From Desulfoluna sp. (GTDB lineage: Bacteria; Desulfobacterota; Desulfobacteria; Desulfobacterales; Desulfolunaceae): a DNA stretch of 62,815 nucleotides. The translations under genes and the position numbers were made by a program. The stretch lies in contig NZ_JAQYWB010000032.1 of NCBI RefSeq assembly GCF_030145185.1, forward strand, positions 1-62,815, read 5' to 3'. Shown here piece by piece: positions 37,407 to 47,990 of this stretch. Each line of letters opens with the position of its first letter. The stretch's first letter is position 1. The notes under the pieces were generated by a model. That model made no database searches. It worked only from the letters and a program-made list of their open reading frames with translations, and was not told the DNA's origin.

Positions 37407-40400
37407 CTATGCCTCGCTTTCCAGGATGCCGATGAAACAGGGGCCGAAGTGGGACGATCCAGAGTCTTCGGGGGTCGTCGGGTCCTCCGGGGGGATGTCA
37501 ACCGGTGGGTCCACGGGGAATTCGCCCTTGGAGGGACCGAAGGGATCCACGATGATCCCGTTGGCCACACCGTCGGCGTCACCGGGGCCTCCGTCGGTGA
37601 CCGTCAGGCTGAGAAGCGTCCGGGTGTCATCCAGGGTCACCTTATCGCTGAAGTCCTGCCAGCCCCTTGCCGCATCGTATTTGGCCCAGACAATGCCCTC
37701 TGGAATCGGAGCCTCTGTGGTGAAGGTCAAGGTGACGGTTTCTCCGGGGGTGTTCACCTCCGCCTGGAAACCGAGCATCCAGCTGGGCCGGAGTGAGGGG
37801 ATATTCCTGCTGTCGGTGATTTTCTCAGGTTGCAGGAGTGTGATCTTCTCCACCTGTCGCAGGTCGCCGGGGTCTGTCAGGGCGATCTTCACGGGCAGGC
37901 CCGGCAGGCAGAGCACTTCTGGATTATCCGCCGTGCGACAGGTCTCCTGAGCGTCAGCGATCCCGTTGTAGTTGCCGTCCTTCACCCCTTGGCTTTCCGT
38001 CGTGAACCACGCGGTCGCCGACCAGAGTGCCGCCTCATCTTCAAATCGGACACGCCAGCAGTAGCGAATGTTGGGCTCCAGCACCAGGACAGGTACGGCG
38101 AGCTCCATGAGGGGCTGTGCGATGGACAGGTCCACCACGGGGTGAGAAAAGCTGTCGTCTGTGTCGATCTGCCACCGGGCACGGGTGAGTACTCCTTTGA
38201 TGGTTCCGTCCCCGTATCGGGCTGTGAGGACCGGGGCCAGGTCGGTAAACGATCCGCTCTCCGGCAAAACCCGAATCGCCCGTGCCGGGTGATCCGCTGG
38301 GTTGTCGGGGAGGGTTCCCAGGGCATACTCTCTTGCGTTGCTGATCCCGTCTCCATCCATGTCAAGGTCGGCATCTGCCGGGGAGAGGGGGTTGAGGCCA
38401 TGGGCCTGCTCCCAGGCATCGGGCATGCCGTCGTTGTCATCATCCGAGTCGGTATTGTCGCCCACGCCGTCGCCATCGGTGTCCACGGATTCACCGGGTG
38501 TCCCGGGGAAGTCGTCGCGGCAGTCCAGGATGCCGTCGCCGTCCGTGTCCACGTCGGGCGTGCCGCAACCATTGCAGCCAGGAGTTACCTTGCCGGGGTC
38601 TGCACTGCATTCATCCGTACAGTCTGGCGTGCCGTCGCCGTCGGTGTCTGGCTCCTCCTGGAATTCATAGGCGCCCATGTCTATCCAGCATCTCACCCGT
38701 GGCTCACCGGACAAGTCCAGGAGGCCTGGTCCGTCTTCGGTATTGACGGGCCCGGTATTGCGGCAGGGGGAGATGCTCTGAAGGTGGAAATCACCGCCGG
38801 AGGCATTCACGAACAGGGGCGCAGAGACCGTGTTACCGGGTTCGTCGACAGAGCTCAGGGTGCCTTCGGGGATGCAGGAGCCGGTGATATGAAGCGGGGT
38901 CCCTTTGAACACGGTAAAGCCGGTCCCGATGATGGATCCGGAGATCTGCTGAGTCTCTTCACCCGCTACTGTAGAGGTGGCATTGGCAACGTAGAGGTTG
39001 GCGGCATTGGGGCTCGTATTTTCAGCGACGGTGGTGGCTATCAGTTTGAAGTCATCGCCGGAGAGATAGAGACCACCACCCTGAATGAGGCTGGTGTTGG
39101 TGGCGATGAGGCAGTTTGTGATCGTCAGGCTGCCCCCGGCGGCATGGATGCCTCCCCCCCAGAAGGCGCTGTTGTTGATTATTTTGCATCGGTTGAGCCG
39201 CAGGTTGCCTTCGTTTCGCAGGCCGCCGCCATAAGTGGATGTTATGTCAGCGGAAGGGGTTGTGCCGTCTCCCTCTTCCACGGTGACCCCGTCCAGGAGG
39301 GTTTCAGAGCTGCTGAGGGCCTTGTGCCAGATCACATGGTTGCTGTGGATGCCGCCTCCCTGGTCGCCGCTGAGGCGTGTTTTGTGGGTTTCCGTGTCTC
39401 GCGGGTCCCGCAGAGATTCGTCTCCTTCAAATCCTCCATAAATAGACACCCCGGCCTTGAGGGTGAAATGATACCCCTTGGGTTCCGTGTTGTCAGGGAG
39501 GTGGGGGGCGTCAGAGGGCACATAGGTGCCTTCAGCCACCCACACCTCTTCCCCCGGGGCCGCATAGAAGATGGCCGTCTGGAGGTTGGTGAAGGCCTGG
39601 CCCCAAGAGGATCCGTTGTTCGCCCCGGACGCGTCCACATCCACAAAGACGGTCTGCTTTGCGGGGTAGCTGGCCGCGTCGTTGCACAGGGTGCCTGCCA
39701 TGACCTCCCGGCCGTTGGAGAAGCCGTCTTCATCGGTGTCAGCCCATCGGTCTTTTTCGGTGGGGCTGGATCCGAAGGCGACCTCCTCACGGTCGGTGAG
39801 GCCATCCCCGTCGGTATCGGCCAGGGCGGGATCGGTTCCTGCGGAGAGTTCTTCAAGGGCGTTGAGACCGTCTCCGTCGGTGTCTTCTCTGCCGTCTGGG
39901 GTGCCATCCCCGTTGGTGTCGGCCTGGGATGGGTCGGTGCCATGGGCGTTTTCATAGAGGTCGGGCAGGCCGTCTCCATCGGAATCTTTGTCGGCCTCTT
40001 TGATGCCGTCACAGTCGATATCGGCGGTGTGGTTTTCAAAGGCTCCCATGTCGATGGGGCCGCAGAGGCGATGGTTTCCACCGAGGTCCTGGGTGCCGAG
40101 GGTGTCGACCGTTGCGGCCGGGTTGCCGGCATGGATGGCGGGCGAGGTGTCGCTTAAGGTGAACTCATCGTTTTCGGGGTCGGTAAATTCAGGATCGGCG
40201 GCTGGGTTTTGCTCGGGGCCGCCCACGAGGGACCAGAGAATCGTACTGGTGTTACCTGCGTCTGAGACTTGGGCTTCAAACCCATTGTCCCAGATGATGC
40301 AGCTATCAAGGCGCACCGAGCTTGTGGGGTCGTTTATGACTCCGCCGGTGTTGTTGGCGACGGTGGTATTGATCAGGTTGGGGCGACTGTGGTTGCGGTT

Positions 40401-43151
40401 GGTGATGGCAATGGCCTGGTTGCCGGTTGCCAGGCATTGCACCAATCTGGGAGACGCATTGTCGTTGTAGAGTACGCAGCCGTTGCTGGCCTGGTTTTTT
40501 GTGAACCGGCACAAGGTGAGGGTGGGGCTGGCAGACAGGTTGAGCATGCCAGCACCCAGGCTGTGGAGGTCTGTCCCATCGGCGTTGCCGGAGGAGATCG
40601 TGACACGATCCAGGGTTGCCGTGGCGTCAAGACATAGACCTGCCGGGTGGTAGAAGGTGTGCCTGAGGTTCTCTGAACAGGTCTCGGGAGCCAGGGGGTT
40701 GTCGTTTCCCAAAGAATCCCCAGTGAAGATCGTCTCAGTTGCAGCAAAGGATCGATCGGCAAGGGTTGTTTCGGTGCCGGTAAATCCCCCATGAACAGCA
40801 ATTCCCTTTTTCAAGGAGAAATGCCGGGCTCTCGGGTCGAGGTTTCCCGGGAGGTTGGGAGACCACGTCGGTGTGTAGGTTCCCGTTGCCACCCATACCG
40901 CCTCGCCAGGGGCTGCATACCAGATGGCCCGTTGGGGATCTTTCCACGCGGTGGACCAGCTTTGTCCGTCGTTGGCAGCGTCTCCTGTCGGCGACACATA
41001 CCAGACAGCACGGGAGGACGGCGTGGCACCGGGATCGTTGGCCGATGTCCCGTCGGTGAACTCCCGGATGTTGACAAACCCGTCTTCATCGGCATCCAGC
41101 CAGCGATCGTTCGAAAGGGGCGAGAGCCCGTTGTTTGACTCGTAACCGTCGGTCATGCCGTCGGCGTCGGAGTCTGCAAGGCGCGGATTGAGTCCTGCGG
41201 CCCTTTCTACCGCATTGGTAAGGCCGTCTTCGTCTGCATCCCCTTCGGGGGGCAGGGCTGCGCTTGAGGGGTATTCAAAGGCTCCGATGTCGAGGCGACC
41301 GTCGTAGCGGGCATTGCCGGCCATGTCCGTGATACCGAAGAGGTTCAGGTCCGTGTCGGGGTTGCCGGCATCGATGGCCGGGGAGCCTTCCTGCAGGGCG
41401 TAGTTGCCTTCGGTGGTGTTGACGAACAGGGGATCCAGGTTGGATGAATGTTTGGTGACGAAGTCAAAGATCTCGTAGGGGTATGAAGGAGACCCTATGT
41501 TGGACCCAGTTGCGGCGGTATTGTTCCAGAAAAGACAGTTGTCAGCGGTTTCAACCCAACTGTTCAGGAAGGCACCGCCCCCATTGGCTGCCATGTTGCC
41601 GACGACCGTGCAGCCACGCAGTGCAAGCAAGCTTCCGTAAGTGTTGTAGTACCCTCCGCCTTTTTCTGTTGCGGTGTTCCTGGCGAGAACCGAGTTGGTG
41701 AATTTCATGGAGGCACGGATTCCATAGGCGCCCCCCCCATCCGTGGCACGGTTGTTTTCGAGGCGGCAGGCGGTGAGGGTTGCTTCTCCGTCGGCAAGGT
41801 AAAGCCCACCCCCTTCGGTGGCCCGGTTGCCTTCGATGCGGCAGTCGATGAGATGGAGGTTGATACCGCTTAGGAAAAGCCCTCCCCCTCGGAGGGCGTC
41901 ATCGGGGAGAACCTCCTCAGGGGAGGATGGGGCAGCATTTCCACCGGAGAGGGTCAGTCCGTTTAAGGTCGCCATGCCGTCCCATGGGGTGCTCTCTGTG
42001 GGATGATAAATGATGTGGTAAAGGTTGTCGGTAAGGGTGGTTTCATCGTCTGGATTGTCGTTTCTTGCAAGGTCGCCGCTCAATAAGGTGGGGTTGGCGA
42101 GGACATCCCGTTGGTCAATCGCGGTTTCCGTGCCGGCAAACCCCCCGTAGAGGGTGATCCCTGGCTTTAAGGCAAGATGGCGCGAACGTGGATTTTCTTG
42201 CGGGGAGAGGGGCTCTATTAAGATACCCGTGGCCGGATCCACCTCCCTGCGGATATCCGTGGGGACGCGATGAGGGTTCTGTTTCGGAACGTAGGTCCCC
42301 GCCTGCATCCAGATGGCCTCACCGGGGCCGGCATAATAGATGGCGGTCTGAATGCTGCCAAAGGCATCGCCCCAGGAGGTGCCAGAGCCGGTGCCGTCGG
42401 GGGTGACAAAGACGGTGGTTGCCGAGGGGGTGGAGGCCTTGTCGGTGGGTGAGGTCCCAGCAAGGAGCTCTCGAAAGTCCGAGTAACCGTCCAGATCCTG
42501 ATCCATGATGCCCTGGTTTACCGCCGGGTTCAGGCGGTGGGCGGTCTCCCAGGCATCTGAGAGGCCGTCTCCATCGGAGTCTCCGGTGTCCTGGGCATCG
42601 GGCACGCCGTCATTGTCTGCGTCTAAGGCCGTGTACGTGCCTGTCAGGGTGGCGGTGACTCCGGCGGGAAGGGCCAGGGGCTGGATGGCAGTTGCGGGGC
42701 CTTTCCAGCCTGGGGGTGCATCGCCCCAGGTGAGGGCGTAGGTCCCTTCGGGGAGATCAGTCAGCTTTGTGTCGGCATTTCCTGACCGGGCGACAGGGCC
42801 GGAAAGACTCCAGGTCGAGACGACGGCATCCGGTACCCTGTCGATGAAAAGAGTCCCTGTGGTGGGGGCCGGAGGGCCGGGTGCATCGCAGAGGTTGATG
42901 GCGGCCGTGCCCAACTCCAGGGTGGAGGAGGCGTCGGCTTCCATGGAACGGCTGCCCAGGACCGTGCCGGATCCCAGGTGAACAGCTCCCCCTGAGGTCA
43001 CGGAGAGGTCACCGCAGTTGAGGGTAAGGGTGGACGAATGGAGCTCCAGTCGAGCCCCATCGTGTACCGTGATATTTCCGGCGGAGACCGGAAAGGCAAA
43101 GAGCCAGGCCGCAAAAGAAAGGAGCGTGGGTAGGGATACAAGTCGGGTCAT
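37407..43151 (-). CDS. Giant secreted parallel beta-helix surface protein with TSP3-type repeats
   Basis: 1914 residues with signal peptide (cut near FPVSA-GNI). Three large beta-helix modules start alike ([15 protein letters not shown] near 260, [19 protein letters not shown] near 735, [19 protein letters not shown] near 1185) and end in choice-of-anchor Q-like motifs ([24 protein letters not shown]). Between them are Asp-rich thrombospondin-3-type calcium repeats (DTDGDG, DADEDG, DSDGDG). The C-terminus is choice-of-anchor U-like ([18 protein letters not shown]), then a Pro-rich linker and CFIGILES. Likely an exported adhesin or polysaccharide-binding protein. It is in an operon with the S74-domain protein. 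Confidence 0.9.
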   Translation of the reverse strand: MTRLVSLPTLLSFAAWLFAFPVSAGNITVHDGARLELHSSTLTLNCGDLSVTSGGAVHLGSGTVLGSRSMEADASSTLELGTAAINLCDAPGPPAPTTGTLFIDRVPDAVVSTWSLSGPVARSGNADTKLTDLPEGTYALTWGDAPPGWKGPATAIQPLALPAGVTATLTGTYTALDADNDGVPDAQDTGDSDGDGLSDAWETAHRLNPAVNQGIMDQDLDGYSDFRELLAGTSPTDKASTPSATTVFVTPDGTGSGTSWGDAFGSIQTAIYYAGPGEAIWMQAGTYVPKQNPHRVPTDIRREVDPATGILIEPLSPQENPRSRHLALKPGITLYGGFAGTETAIDQRDVLANPTLLSGDLARNDNPDDETTLTDNLYHIIYHPTESTPWDGMATLNGLTLSGGNAAPSSPEEVLPDDALRGGGLFLSGINLHLIDCRIEGNRATEGGGLYLADGEATLTACRLENNRATDGGGAYGIRASMKFTNSVLARNTATEKGGGYYNTYGSLLALRGCTVVGNMAANGGGAFLNSWVETADNCLFWNNTAATGSNIGSPSYPYEIFDFVTKHSSNLDPLFVNTTEGNYALQEGSPAIDAGNPDTDLNLFGITDMAGNARYDGRLDIGAFEYPSSAALPPEGDADEDGLTNAVERAAGLNPRLADSDADGMTDGYESNNGLSPLSNDRWLDADEDGFVNIREFTDGTSANDPGATPSSRAVWYVSPTGDAANDGQSWSTAWKDPQRAIWYAAPGEAVWVATGTYTPTWSPNLPGNLDPRARHFSLKKGIAVHGGFTGTETTLADRSFAATETIFTGDSLGNDNPLAPETCSENLRHTFYHPAGLCLDATATLDRVTISSGNADGTDLHSLGAGMLNLSASPTLTLCRFTKNQASNGCVLYNDNASPRLVQCLATGNQAIAITNRNHSRPNLINTTVANNTGGVINDPTSSVRLDSCIIWDNGFEAQVSDAGNTSTILWSLVGGPEQNPAADPEFTDPENDEFTLSDTSPAIHAGNPAATVDTLGTQDLGGNHRLCGPIDMGAFENHTADIDCDGIKEADKDSDGDGLPDLYENAHGTDPSQADTNGDGTPDGREDTDGDGLNALEELSAGTDPALADTDGDGLTDREEVAFGSSPTEKDRWADTDEDGFSNGREVMAGTLCNDAASYPAKQTVFVDVDASGANNGSSWGQAFTNLQTAIFYAAPGEEVWVAEGTYVPSDAPHLPDNTEPKGYHFTLKAGVSIYGGFEGDESLRDPRDTETHKTRLSGDQGGGIHSNHVIWHKALSSSETLLDGVTVEEGDGTTPSADITSTYGGGLRNEGNLRLNRCKIINNSAFWGGGIHAAGGSLTITNCLIATNTSLIQGGGLYLSGDDFKLIATTVAENTSPNAANLYVANATSTVAGEETQQISGSIIGTGFTVFKGTPLHITGSCIPEGTLSSVDEPGNTVSAPLFVNASGGDFHLQSISPCRNTGPVNTEDGPGLLDLSGEPRVRCWIDMGAYEFQEEPDTDGDGTPDCTDECSADPGKVTPGCNGCGTPDVDTDGDGILDCRDDFPGTPGESVDTDGDGVGDNTDSDDDNDGMPDAWEQAHGLNPLSPADADLDMDGDGISNAREYALGTLPDNPADHPARAIRVLPESGSFTDLAPVLTARYGDGTIKGVLTRARWQIDTDDSFSHPVVDLSIAQPLMELAVPVLVLEPNIRYCWRVRFEDEAALWSATAWFTTESQGVKDGNYNGIADAQETCRTADNPEVLCLPGLPVKIALTDPGDLRQVEKITLLQPEKITDSRNIPSLRPSWMLGFQAEVNTPGETVTLTFTTEAPIPEGIVWAKYDAARGWQDFSDKVTLDDTRTLLSLTVTDGGPGDADGVANGIIVDPFGPSKGEFPVDPPVDIPPEDPTTPEDSGSSHFGPCFIGILESEA

Positions 43152-43195
43152 GATGCCATCCGCGTGAGAGGTCCTGAGGTTGGGGCGTGCTGTAA

Positions 43196-44803
43196 TCAGC
43201 GAGCCAGGGCGTCGAGTCGCTTCTGCAGGGCGTCGATGGCCTTTTGCTGCGTTGCGAGGGTCTCCTGCTGGTCTTTGACCACCCGCGCGAGGACGGCCAC
43301 GATGTCCATGGGGCTGACGCTCTTTCGGGTGTTGGTGGCCACAAGGTCGGGCACGTCTTCGGCGATAAAGCCCAGTGACTCTTCGTCGGGGTCGGATTTG
43401 TAGCGGTACCGGACCGGTTCAAGGGCGGTAAGGGCCGCTTCCGCATCGTGGGGGGCAAGGGGGGTGATGTTGAACTTTAAGGTTCGGCTGCTCCCCAGTT
43501 CGAGGTTGCCGGTGATAAAGGCGTTGCCGGTAACATGCAGGGTGTCGGAAGGGGTGGTCGTTCCGATGCCCAGGCGGCCTTCAGGGGTAAGGGTGACAAA
43601 GGGTTGGGAGGCGGCCATCAACTGAAGGGGGTGGCTGCTTGCCGAGCCCATGCGCGCTGCCGTGTCGGAGGCTTCGATTTTGGTAATGACCTCAGGTTCC
43701 CCATCCTTGGTTACATCTTTGTACGACAGAAGAAGGTCCGCATTTTTGAAAGTTTGCTGGATCTCAAGGGCCGCACGGGGGGCAAGGGTCCCCAGCCCCA
43801 TGGCGCCGGTTGCGGCATCTATCACCAGGGGGCTGGTCTGGGTGGTGACGTTTCGGAGAAAGAATCGGTTTTCATTGCCGGACAGGTCCCAGGTGTAAGG
43901 AGCAAAACCGTTTGCTCCGTTTTGTTCCAGGCGCACCGTGGGGGTATTGCCGGTGACGAGGTGAAGGTCGGTAAGGGGGGTGGCGGTGCCCAGACCGAGG
44001 TTACCGGTGGCGGAGAGATAAAGGCCGTTGGACGGAGCTCCGGCCTCAATGGTGAACGGCCGTCGGGCCGCTGAGCTGTCTTCGATGCCGAAGAAGTTGG
44101 CCCCGCCGTTGGCCGTGTCGTTGATGAGGATTCGCCAGTCGTTTTGGGGGAAGCTGGCTGAGTTGGAGGTGTCTTGAAAGTGGATGCGCAGGTTGTTCTC
44201 CTTGATGCGCAGGGTGTCAAAGTCGAAGCTCTCCCCGTTATTGCAGTCGTTTCCGATGCATTCACTGCCCGTGATGATGGCGTCGTCCAGGATAACCTGG
44301 TCGGCATGGGCAGGGGAGGCGATGGCATCCAGGACCCACACAACAGCCGTAAGGGCCTGGGTGCCCAGGTTGTCTATCATGCCCGTCTCTTCTGCGGTGG
44401 GGTCGAGGATGACGATGGTGCCGCTGGTGACCCGGAAGACGCCGGATTCCACATGCTCACGCGCGGCAGGGGCTGTGTTTGTGTCTGCCGTTCGTGCCTT
44501 CCTCGGGGTGGTCCCTACGCGGAGTTCGTAACGGTAGAGGCCATTTTCTGCCTGCTCCGGTAAAGCCCAGGTAACGGGCGCTCCCGTGGTTTGCCAGTCG
44601 CCGATATGGTTTCCGGAAGGCCCCATGATCCGAAGCAAGAGGTAGGTGGCTCCGGAGATCGTTGTGCTTACCGTGACGCTCTGGTTTTCAATCCGTACTT
44701 CTGCAGGGCGATGGGTGCCGGCAAAGGCCGTTTGCATCCACAGACTCATGATGAGGATGGCAGCGGCTACTGTTCCTTTTCCCGTAAAATCAGATAAACG
44801 CAT
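43196..44803 (-). CDS. Secreted tail-fibre-like protein with C-terminal S74 chaperone domain
   Basis: 535 residues from the ATG at 44803 (AAGGGGG upstream). An N-terminal signal peptide ends near TAFAG. The body is beta-rich with repeated phage-fibre motifs ([50 protein letters not shown]). The last ~110 residues are a peptidase S74 intramolecular chaperone: [14 protein letters not shown], then [11 protein letters not shown], ending in a coiled coil. S74 domains fold trimeric fibres and then cleave themselves off next to the SSR motif. No phage genes are nearby. It ends 45 bases before the beta-helix gene. Confidence 0.88.
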   Translation of the reverse strand: MRLSDFTGKGTVAAAILIMSLWMQTAFAGTHRPAEVRIENQSVTVSTTISGATYLLLRIMGPSGNHIGDWQTTGAPVTWALPEQAENGLYRYELRVGTTPRKARTADTNTAPAAREHVESGVFRVTSGTIVILDPTAEETGMIDNLGTQALTAVVWVLDAIASPAHADQVILDDAIITGSECIGNDCNNGESFDFDTLRIKENNLRIHFQDTSNSASFPQNDWRILINDTANGGANFFGIEDSSAARRPFTIEAGAPSNGLYLSATGNLGLGTATPLTDLHLVTGNTPTVRLEQNGANGFAPYTWDLSGNENRFFLRNVTTQTSPLVIDAATGAMGLGTLAPRAALEIQQTFKNADLLLSYKDVTKDGEPEVITKIEASDTAARMGSASSHPLQLMAASQPFVTLTPEGRLGIGTTTPSDTLHVTGNAFITGNLELGSSRTLKFNITPLAPHDAEAALTALEPVRYRYKSDPDEESLGFIAEDVPDLVATNTRKSVSPMDIVAVLARVVKDQQETLATQQKAIDALQKRLDALAR

Positions 44804-45095
44804 GGGACCCCCTTTTTGTTGGCGCGTGATATGTATTATCACTTGGGATGAGATAAAATTCGGGTACGTGTTCTGTCGGTATTCTGATGGATAGTGTTCC
44901 CGTGAAGGGAAGCTAAAGAGGAAAAAAGTATAATGCTAAGTAAAGATAAAGTAAATATTTTTTGCTGAAATATTGTACATAAATAGGGGTCTGGCTTGTT
45001 TTGATCCTGCAGACCGGGAACGTGTGGGGCCTGTTTATCAAGCGTTGATGAGTTTTCTGGAAAATAAATTTTGAATTTTAGGTGACTTTACATGA

Positions 45096-45124
45096 TTGCA
45101 ATTTAAGGTAATACATACTATATT
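45096..45124 (+). promoter_or_regulatory. Sigma70-type promoter upstream of agcS leader
   Basis: TTGCAA, 17 bases, then TATATT. A transcript starting near 45131 would run about 100 bases into a strong terminator hairpin before agcS. Confidence 0.55.
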
Positions 45125-45180
45125 TTTATTCGAAAATGTGAAATGTGAATCATCAGGAACGGCGTAATTAAATACATGCA

Positions 45181-45240
45181 TGCACGAACGGGATAGCGTA
45201 AACAGACGCTCCCCGGGCTCGTGCTTTTTTATTTTGGAGT
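45181..45240 (+). terminator. Terminator/attenuator in the agcS leader
   Basis: A GCACGA...TCGTGC outer stem with inner AGCGT/ACGCT, followed by TTTTTTATTTT. No plus-strand gene precedes it, so it is either an attenuator controlling agcS or the end of a small RNA started at 45131 or so. Confidence 0.75.
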
Positions 45241-45285
45241 CACATTGACAAGAAGACTGTTCCTGAAAACAGTAAGGAGGAACGT

Positions 45286-46719
45286 GTGTTAAACAGTATT
45301 ATAAATAGTCTGAATGGTTTGATTTGGGGATCTGTTTTGATTTATCTCCTGATTGGTGTGGGGGTCTATTTTACCCTTCGCCTGGGGTTTATCCAGTTTC
45401 GTCATTTTGGCCATATGTTTACTGTGCTGAGAAAAAGTCGGAAGGCGGACAGTGCAGGCATTTCATCATTTCAGGCCCTTTGTACCAGCCTTGCCGCCCG
45501 CGTGGGGACAGGTAATCTCGCTGGTGTGGCCGTTGCCTTGACCCTCGGGGGGCCCGGTGCCATTTTCTGGATGTGGCTTGTGGCCCTGGTGGGAATGTCC
45601 AGCGCCTTTGCCGAGAGCGCTTTGGCGCAGCTTTATAAGACCCGTGATGATGCTGGTAATTATCGCGGTGGTCCGGCGTATTATATGGAGAAGGGCCTGG
45701 GGATGCGCTGGATGGGCGTCCTTTTTTCTATTTTTCTGATTATCTCTTTCGGGCTGGTGTTCAACGCGGTTCAGGCTAACTCCATCGCCCAGGCCATGGA
45801 CGTGGCCTTTGGCATCTCTCCGGTGATCATGGGGATGGTTCTGGTGGTCGTCTCCGGGATCGTGATTTTCGGTGGCCTTCGCACCATCGCCCGGGTGGCA
45901 GAGCTCATCGTGCCGGTCATGGCCCTTGTCTATCTCATCCTGGCCTTTTATGTTGTGGGGTCTCAGATTGAGAAAGTGCCGGCCGTGATCTCCCTGATCA
46001 TAAAGAGTGCCTTCGGTTGGGACAAGGCCGTCTCTGGGGCCTTGGGGTATACCATCGCCCAGGCCATGATGAACGGGATTAAGCGGGGGCTTTTCTCCAA
46101 CGAAGCGGGTTTGGGTTCGGCCCCGAACGCAGCCGCTTCGGCCACGCCCTATCCTCCGCATCCCGCCTCCCAGGGGTATGTTCAGATGCTGGGTGTTTTT
46201 ACCGATACCATCGTGATTTGTACGGCCACGGCCGCTGTGATTCTTGTCTCCGGAACGTTGGAGACGGGCAGTGGCATGAGCGGCATCGAACTGACTCAAA
46301 AGGCTCTCTCCGCAAGCGTTGGCAGCTGGGGCAATGGCTTTGTGGCCATTGCCATTCTGTTTTTTGCCTTTACCTCGGTGATCGCCAACTACTCCTACGC
46401 GGAGACGAACCTGATCTTCCTCGAACGCAACCATCCCGGCGGTCTGACCGTTTTCCGTTTTCTGGTTCTCGGGATGGTGATGTTTGGTGCCGTGGCAGAG
46501 CTTCCCCTGGTCTGGTCCATGGCAGACCTCTCCATGGGATTTATGGCGTTGATCAACCTCATCGCCATTTTACTTCTTTCGGGGGTGGTCGTGAAGCTGG
46601 CCAGGGACTACAACGATCAGCTTAAATCAGGAAAGCTTCCCACCTTCGACGCCTCAAAATACCCCGAGATTCAGGATCAGCTGGAGCCGGGGATCTGGGA
46701 TGACCGGACGGTGGAATAA
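45286..46719 (+). CDS. agcS: Sodium:alanine/glycine symporter (AGCS family)
   Basis: 477 residues, starting at GTG 45286, five bases after a perfect AAGGAGG. About ten membrane helices. Family motifs are visible: the TGNLAGVAVALTLGGPGAIFWMW block and NEAGLGSAPNAAASA. It imports alanine or glycine with sodium. It is preceded by a leader that carries a terminator-like hairpin, so expression may be attenuated. A family B repeat begins just after its stop. Confidence 0.93.
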   Translation: MLNSIINSLNGLIWGSVLIYLLIGVGVYFTLRLGFIQFRHFGHMFTVLRKSRKADSAGISSFQALCTSLAARVGTGNLAGVAVALTLGGPGAIFWMWLVALVGMSSAFAESALAQLYKTRDDAGNYRGGPAYYMEKGLGMRWMGVLFSIFLIISFGLVFNAVQANSIAQAMDVAFGISPVIMGMVLVVVSGIVIFGGLRTIARVAELIVPVMALVYLILAFYVVGSQIEKVPAVISLIIKSAFGWDKAVSGALGYTIAQAMMNGIKRGLFSNEAGLGSAPNAAASATPYPPHPASQGYVQMLGVFTDTIVICTATAAVILVSGTLETGSGMSGIELTQKALSASVGSWGNGFVAIAILFFAFTSVIANYSYAETNLIFLERNHPGGLTVFRFLVLGMVMFGAVAELPLVWSMADLSMGFMALINLIAILLLSGVVVKLARDYNDQLKSGKLPTFDASKYPEIQDQLEPGIWDDRTVE

Positions 46720-46727
46720 AAAAAGTA

Positions 46728-46960
46728 ACTATTCAGCTCATGCCACCCAATCGCCACACACCGATGCGGCAGGGTCGATGAAGACGGAAACCGTATAAAG
46801 GGTCTGTCCTTTGGTAACCGTGTTGAGGTGAAATGTAGGGTGCGCCGTGCGCACCGCTTAACGTCCGATAAACCTGCAACGCCGCATTTTGTGATAAATG
46901 TTGAGACGGGGCCAGCGGTTTGCGTGACGTTGAACGGTGCGGGAGCCGCACCCTACGAGG
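46728..46960. repeat. Family B intergenic element, copy 1
   Basis: Starts GTAACTATTCAGCTCATGCC seven bases after agcS. Its core (46835-46956, 122 bp) is bounded by GTAGGGTGCG and CGCACCCTAC. Copy 2 at 58868-59144 matches across the core and left flank. The right outer repeat (AGCTGAATAGTTAC) is missing here. Confidence 0.88.
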
Positions 46961-47178
46961 TCTCGCATGGCGGAATGTTATCGTCATCCTGTATGTCTGA
47001 GGCAATTCAAGCTGTTTTATTGTGCCGGTACATTGACGTTCTGCCGGTTCTTCAGGTGGCGGAAAGGTACAGAGACTTGCTCGTGTAACATCCTGTCGAC
47101 AAAAAACAATCCGGGTGGTATGGGTGAACGATCGGCAGTCGACATCTCATCTCATCTCTTCGATTGGGAGCGTACTCC

Positions 47179-47856
47179 ATGGCCTTCAAGATCTCTGAGA
47201 ATTTATCCGATCGCATCGCCACCTACCTGACTGAAAAGATCGTTCGTCTGAAGCTGGCACCCGGGGAACGGATTCTTGAACAGACCATTTCCGACGAGTT
47301 GGGGGTGAGCCGATCTCCCATCCGGGAAGCGATTCGTATCCTTGAAAAGAGTGGACTGGTGGAGATCATCCCCCGGTGCGGGGCGAGGGTGAGCCAGGTC
47401 ACTGAGGAGACCATTGAGGGGTACGCCGATGTGCTGGCGGTCTTGTATGGCCTTGTGGTCCGACGCTGAATCGAGCGATGCGGTGAGGCTCACCGCATGC
47501 AGCTAATCTTCGCCCACGATCAGATGGTGGCTGCTGCCGAGCAGGGGGATTCCCCAGAGGTCTACGCGGCCATTTTCAACTTTGCCACCGTGGGGCTGGA
47601 GACGACGAACAACCCCATTCTGACGCAGACCCTTTTTGCCTTATTGCCCAATATTCAACGCCTGCAATACCTCTCTATCTCCATGGGACGTGCCTGTCTC
47701 ATCGATAAAACGGTCTATTTTAAAACCATCATTGATTGCCTGGAAACCCATGATATTGACGGGGGGGTTCAGGCCATTGAGACCTATGTGGCGACTGAAA
47801 AAGAGTATGCGCTGATAGCCCTCCGATCCTCTTTACTCATCCATTGTCCAAGATAA
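47179..47856 (+). CDS. GntR/FadR-family regulator with one in-frame UGA (selenoprotein candidate or nonsense pseudogene)
   Basis: 225 codons including a TGA at codon 97 (47467-47469). Both sides are in the same frame, and total length is normal for the FadR/FCD subfamily. Residues 1-75 are a GntR winged helix (GERILEQTISDELGVSRSPIREAIRILEKSGLVEI, positions ~30-65). Residues ~85-220 are an FCD-like helical domain lacking the usual metal-binding histidines. Five bases after the TGA a perfect 9-bp hairpin with a GGC loop begins, 17 bases from TGA to loop, fitting the bacterial SECIS pattern. Sec97 would form UxxxC with Cys101. A plain nonsense mutation is the main alternative. It is upstream of and probably regulates the GMC oxidoreductase. 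Confidence 0.7.
47475..47500 (+). promoter_or_regulatory. SECIS-like hairpin after the in-frame UGA of the GntR gene
   Basis: ATGCGGTGA-GGC-TCACCGCAT is a perfect stem at 47478-47498, extended by GC/GC around one bulge. The distance from UGA to loop is 17 bases and the loop starts with G, both within the commonly used bacterial SECIS limits (16-37 bases; G in the first two loop positions). Confidence 0.45.
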
Positions 47857-47990
47857 GCCAGGCGGTGGCCCTCCATGGGTTGCTTCTTTTTTGCCATGAT
47901 GGTGAACGGTGTTAATCTAAGTTGACATAGGTTCGCAACCGTGTAATGCTCAATATTGTAGATTGTCGACAATTACAAGAGGGAGGCATT

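Noticed and set aside
37830-40157. 775-codon plus-strand frame opposite the beta-helix gene
   Set aside because: It arises from the repetitive GC-rich antisense of Asp/Gly-rich repeats; valine/glycine-rich composition without domains.
46828-47088. Short frames inside family B copies (also 58944-59201)
   Set aside because: They recur only because the repeat recurs; the right parts differ and no start signal exists.
47497-47856. Separate 119-residue gene downstream of a truncated GntR gene
   Set aside because: It is in the same frame as the upstream part, lacks its own ribosome binding site and completes a single FadR-type protein across the UGA.
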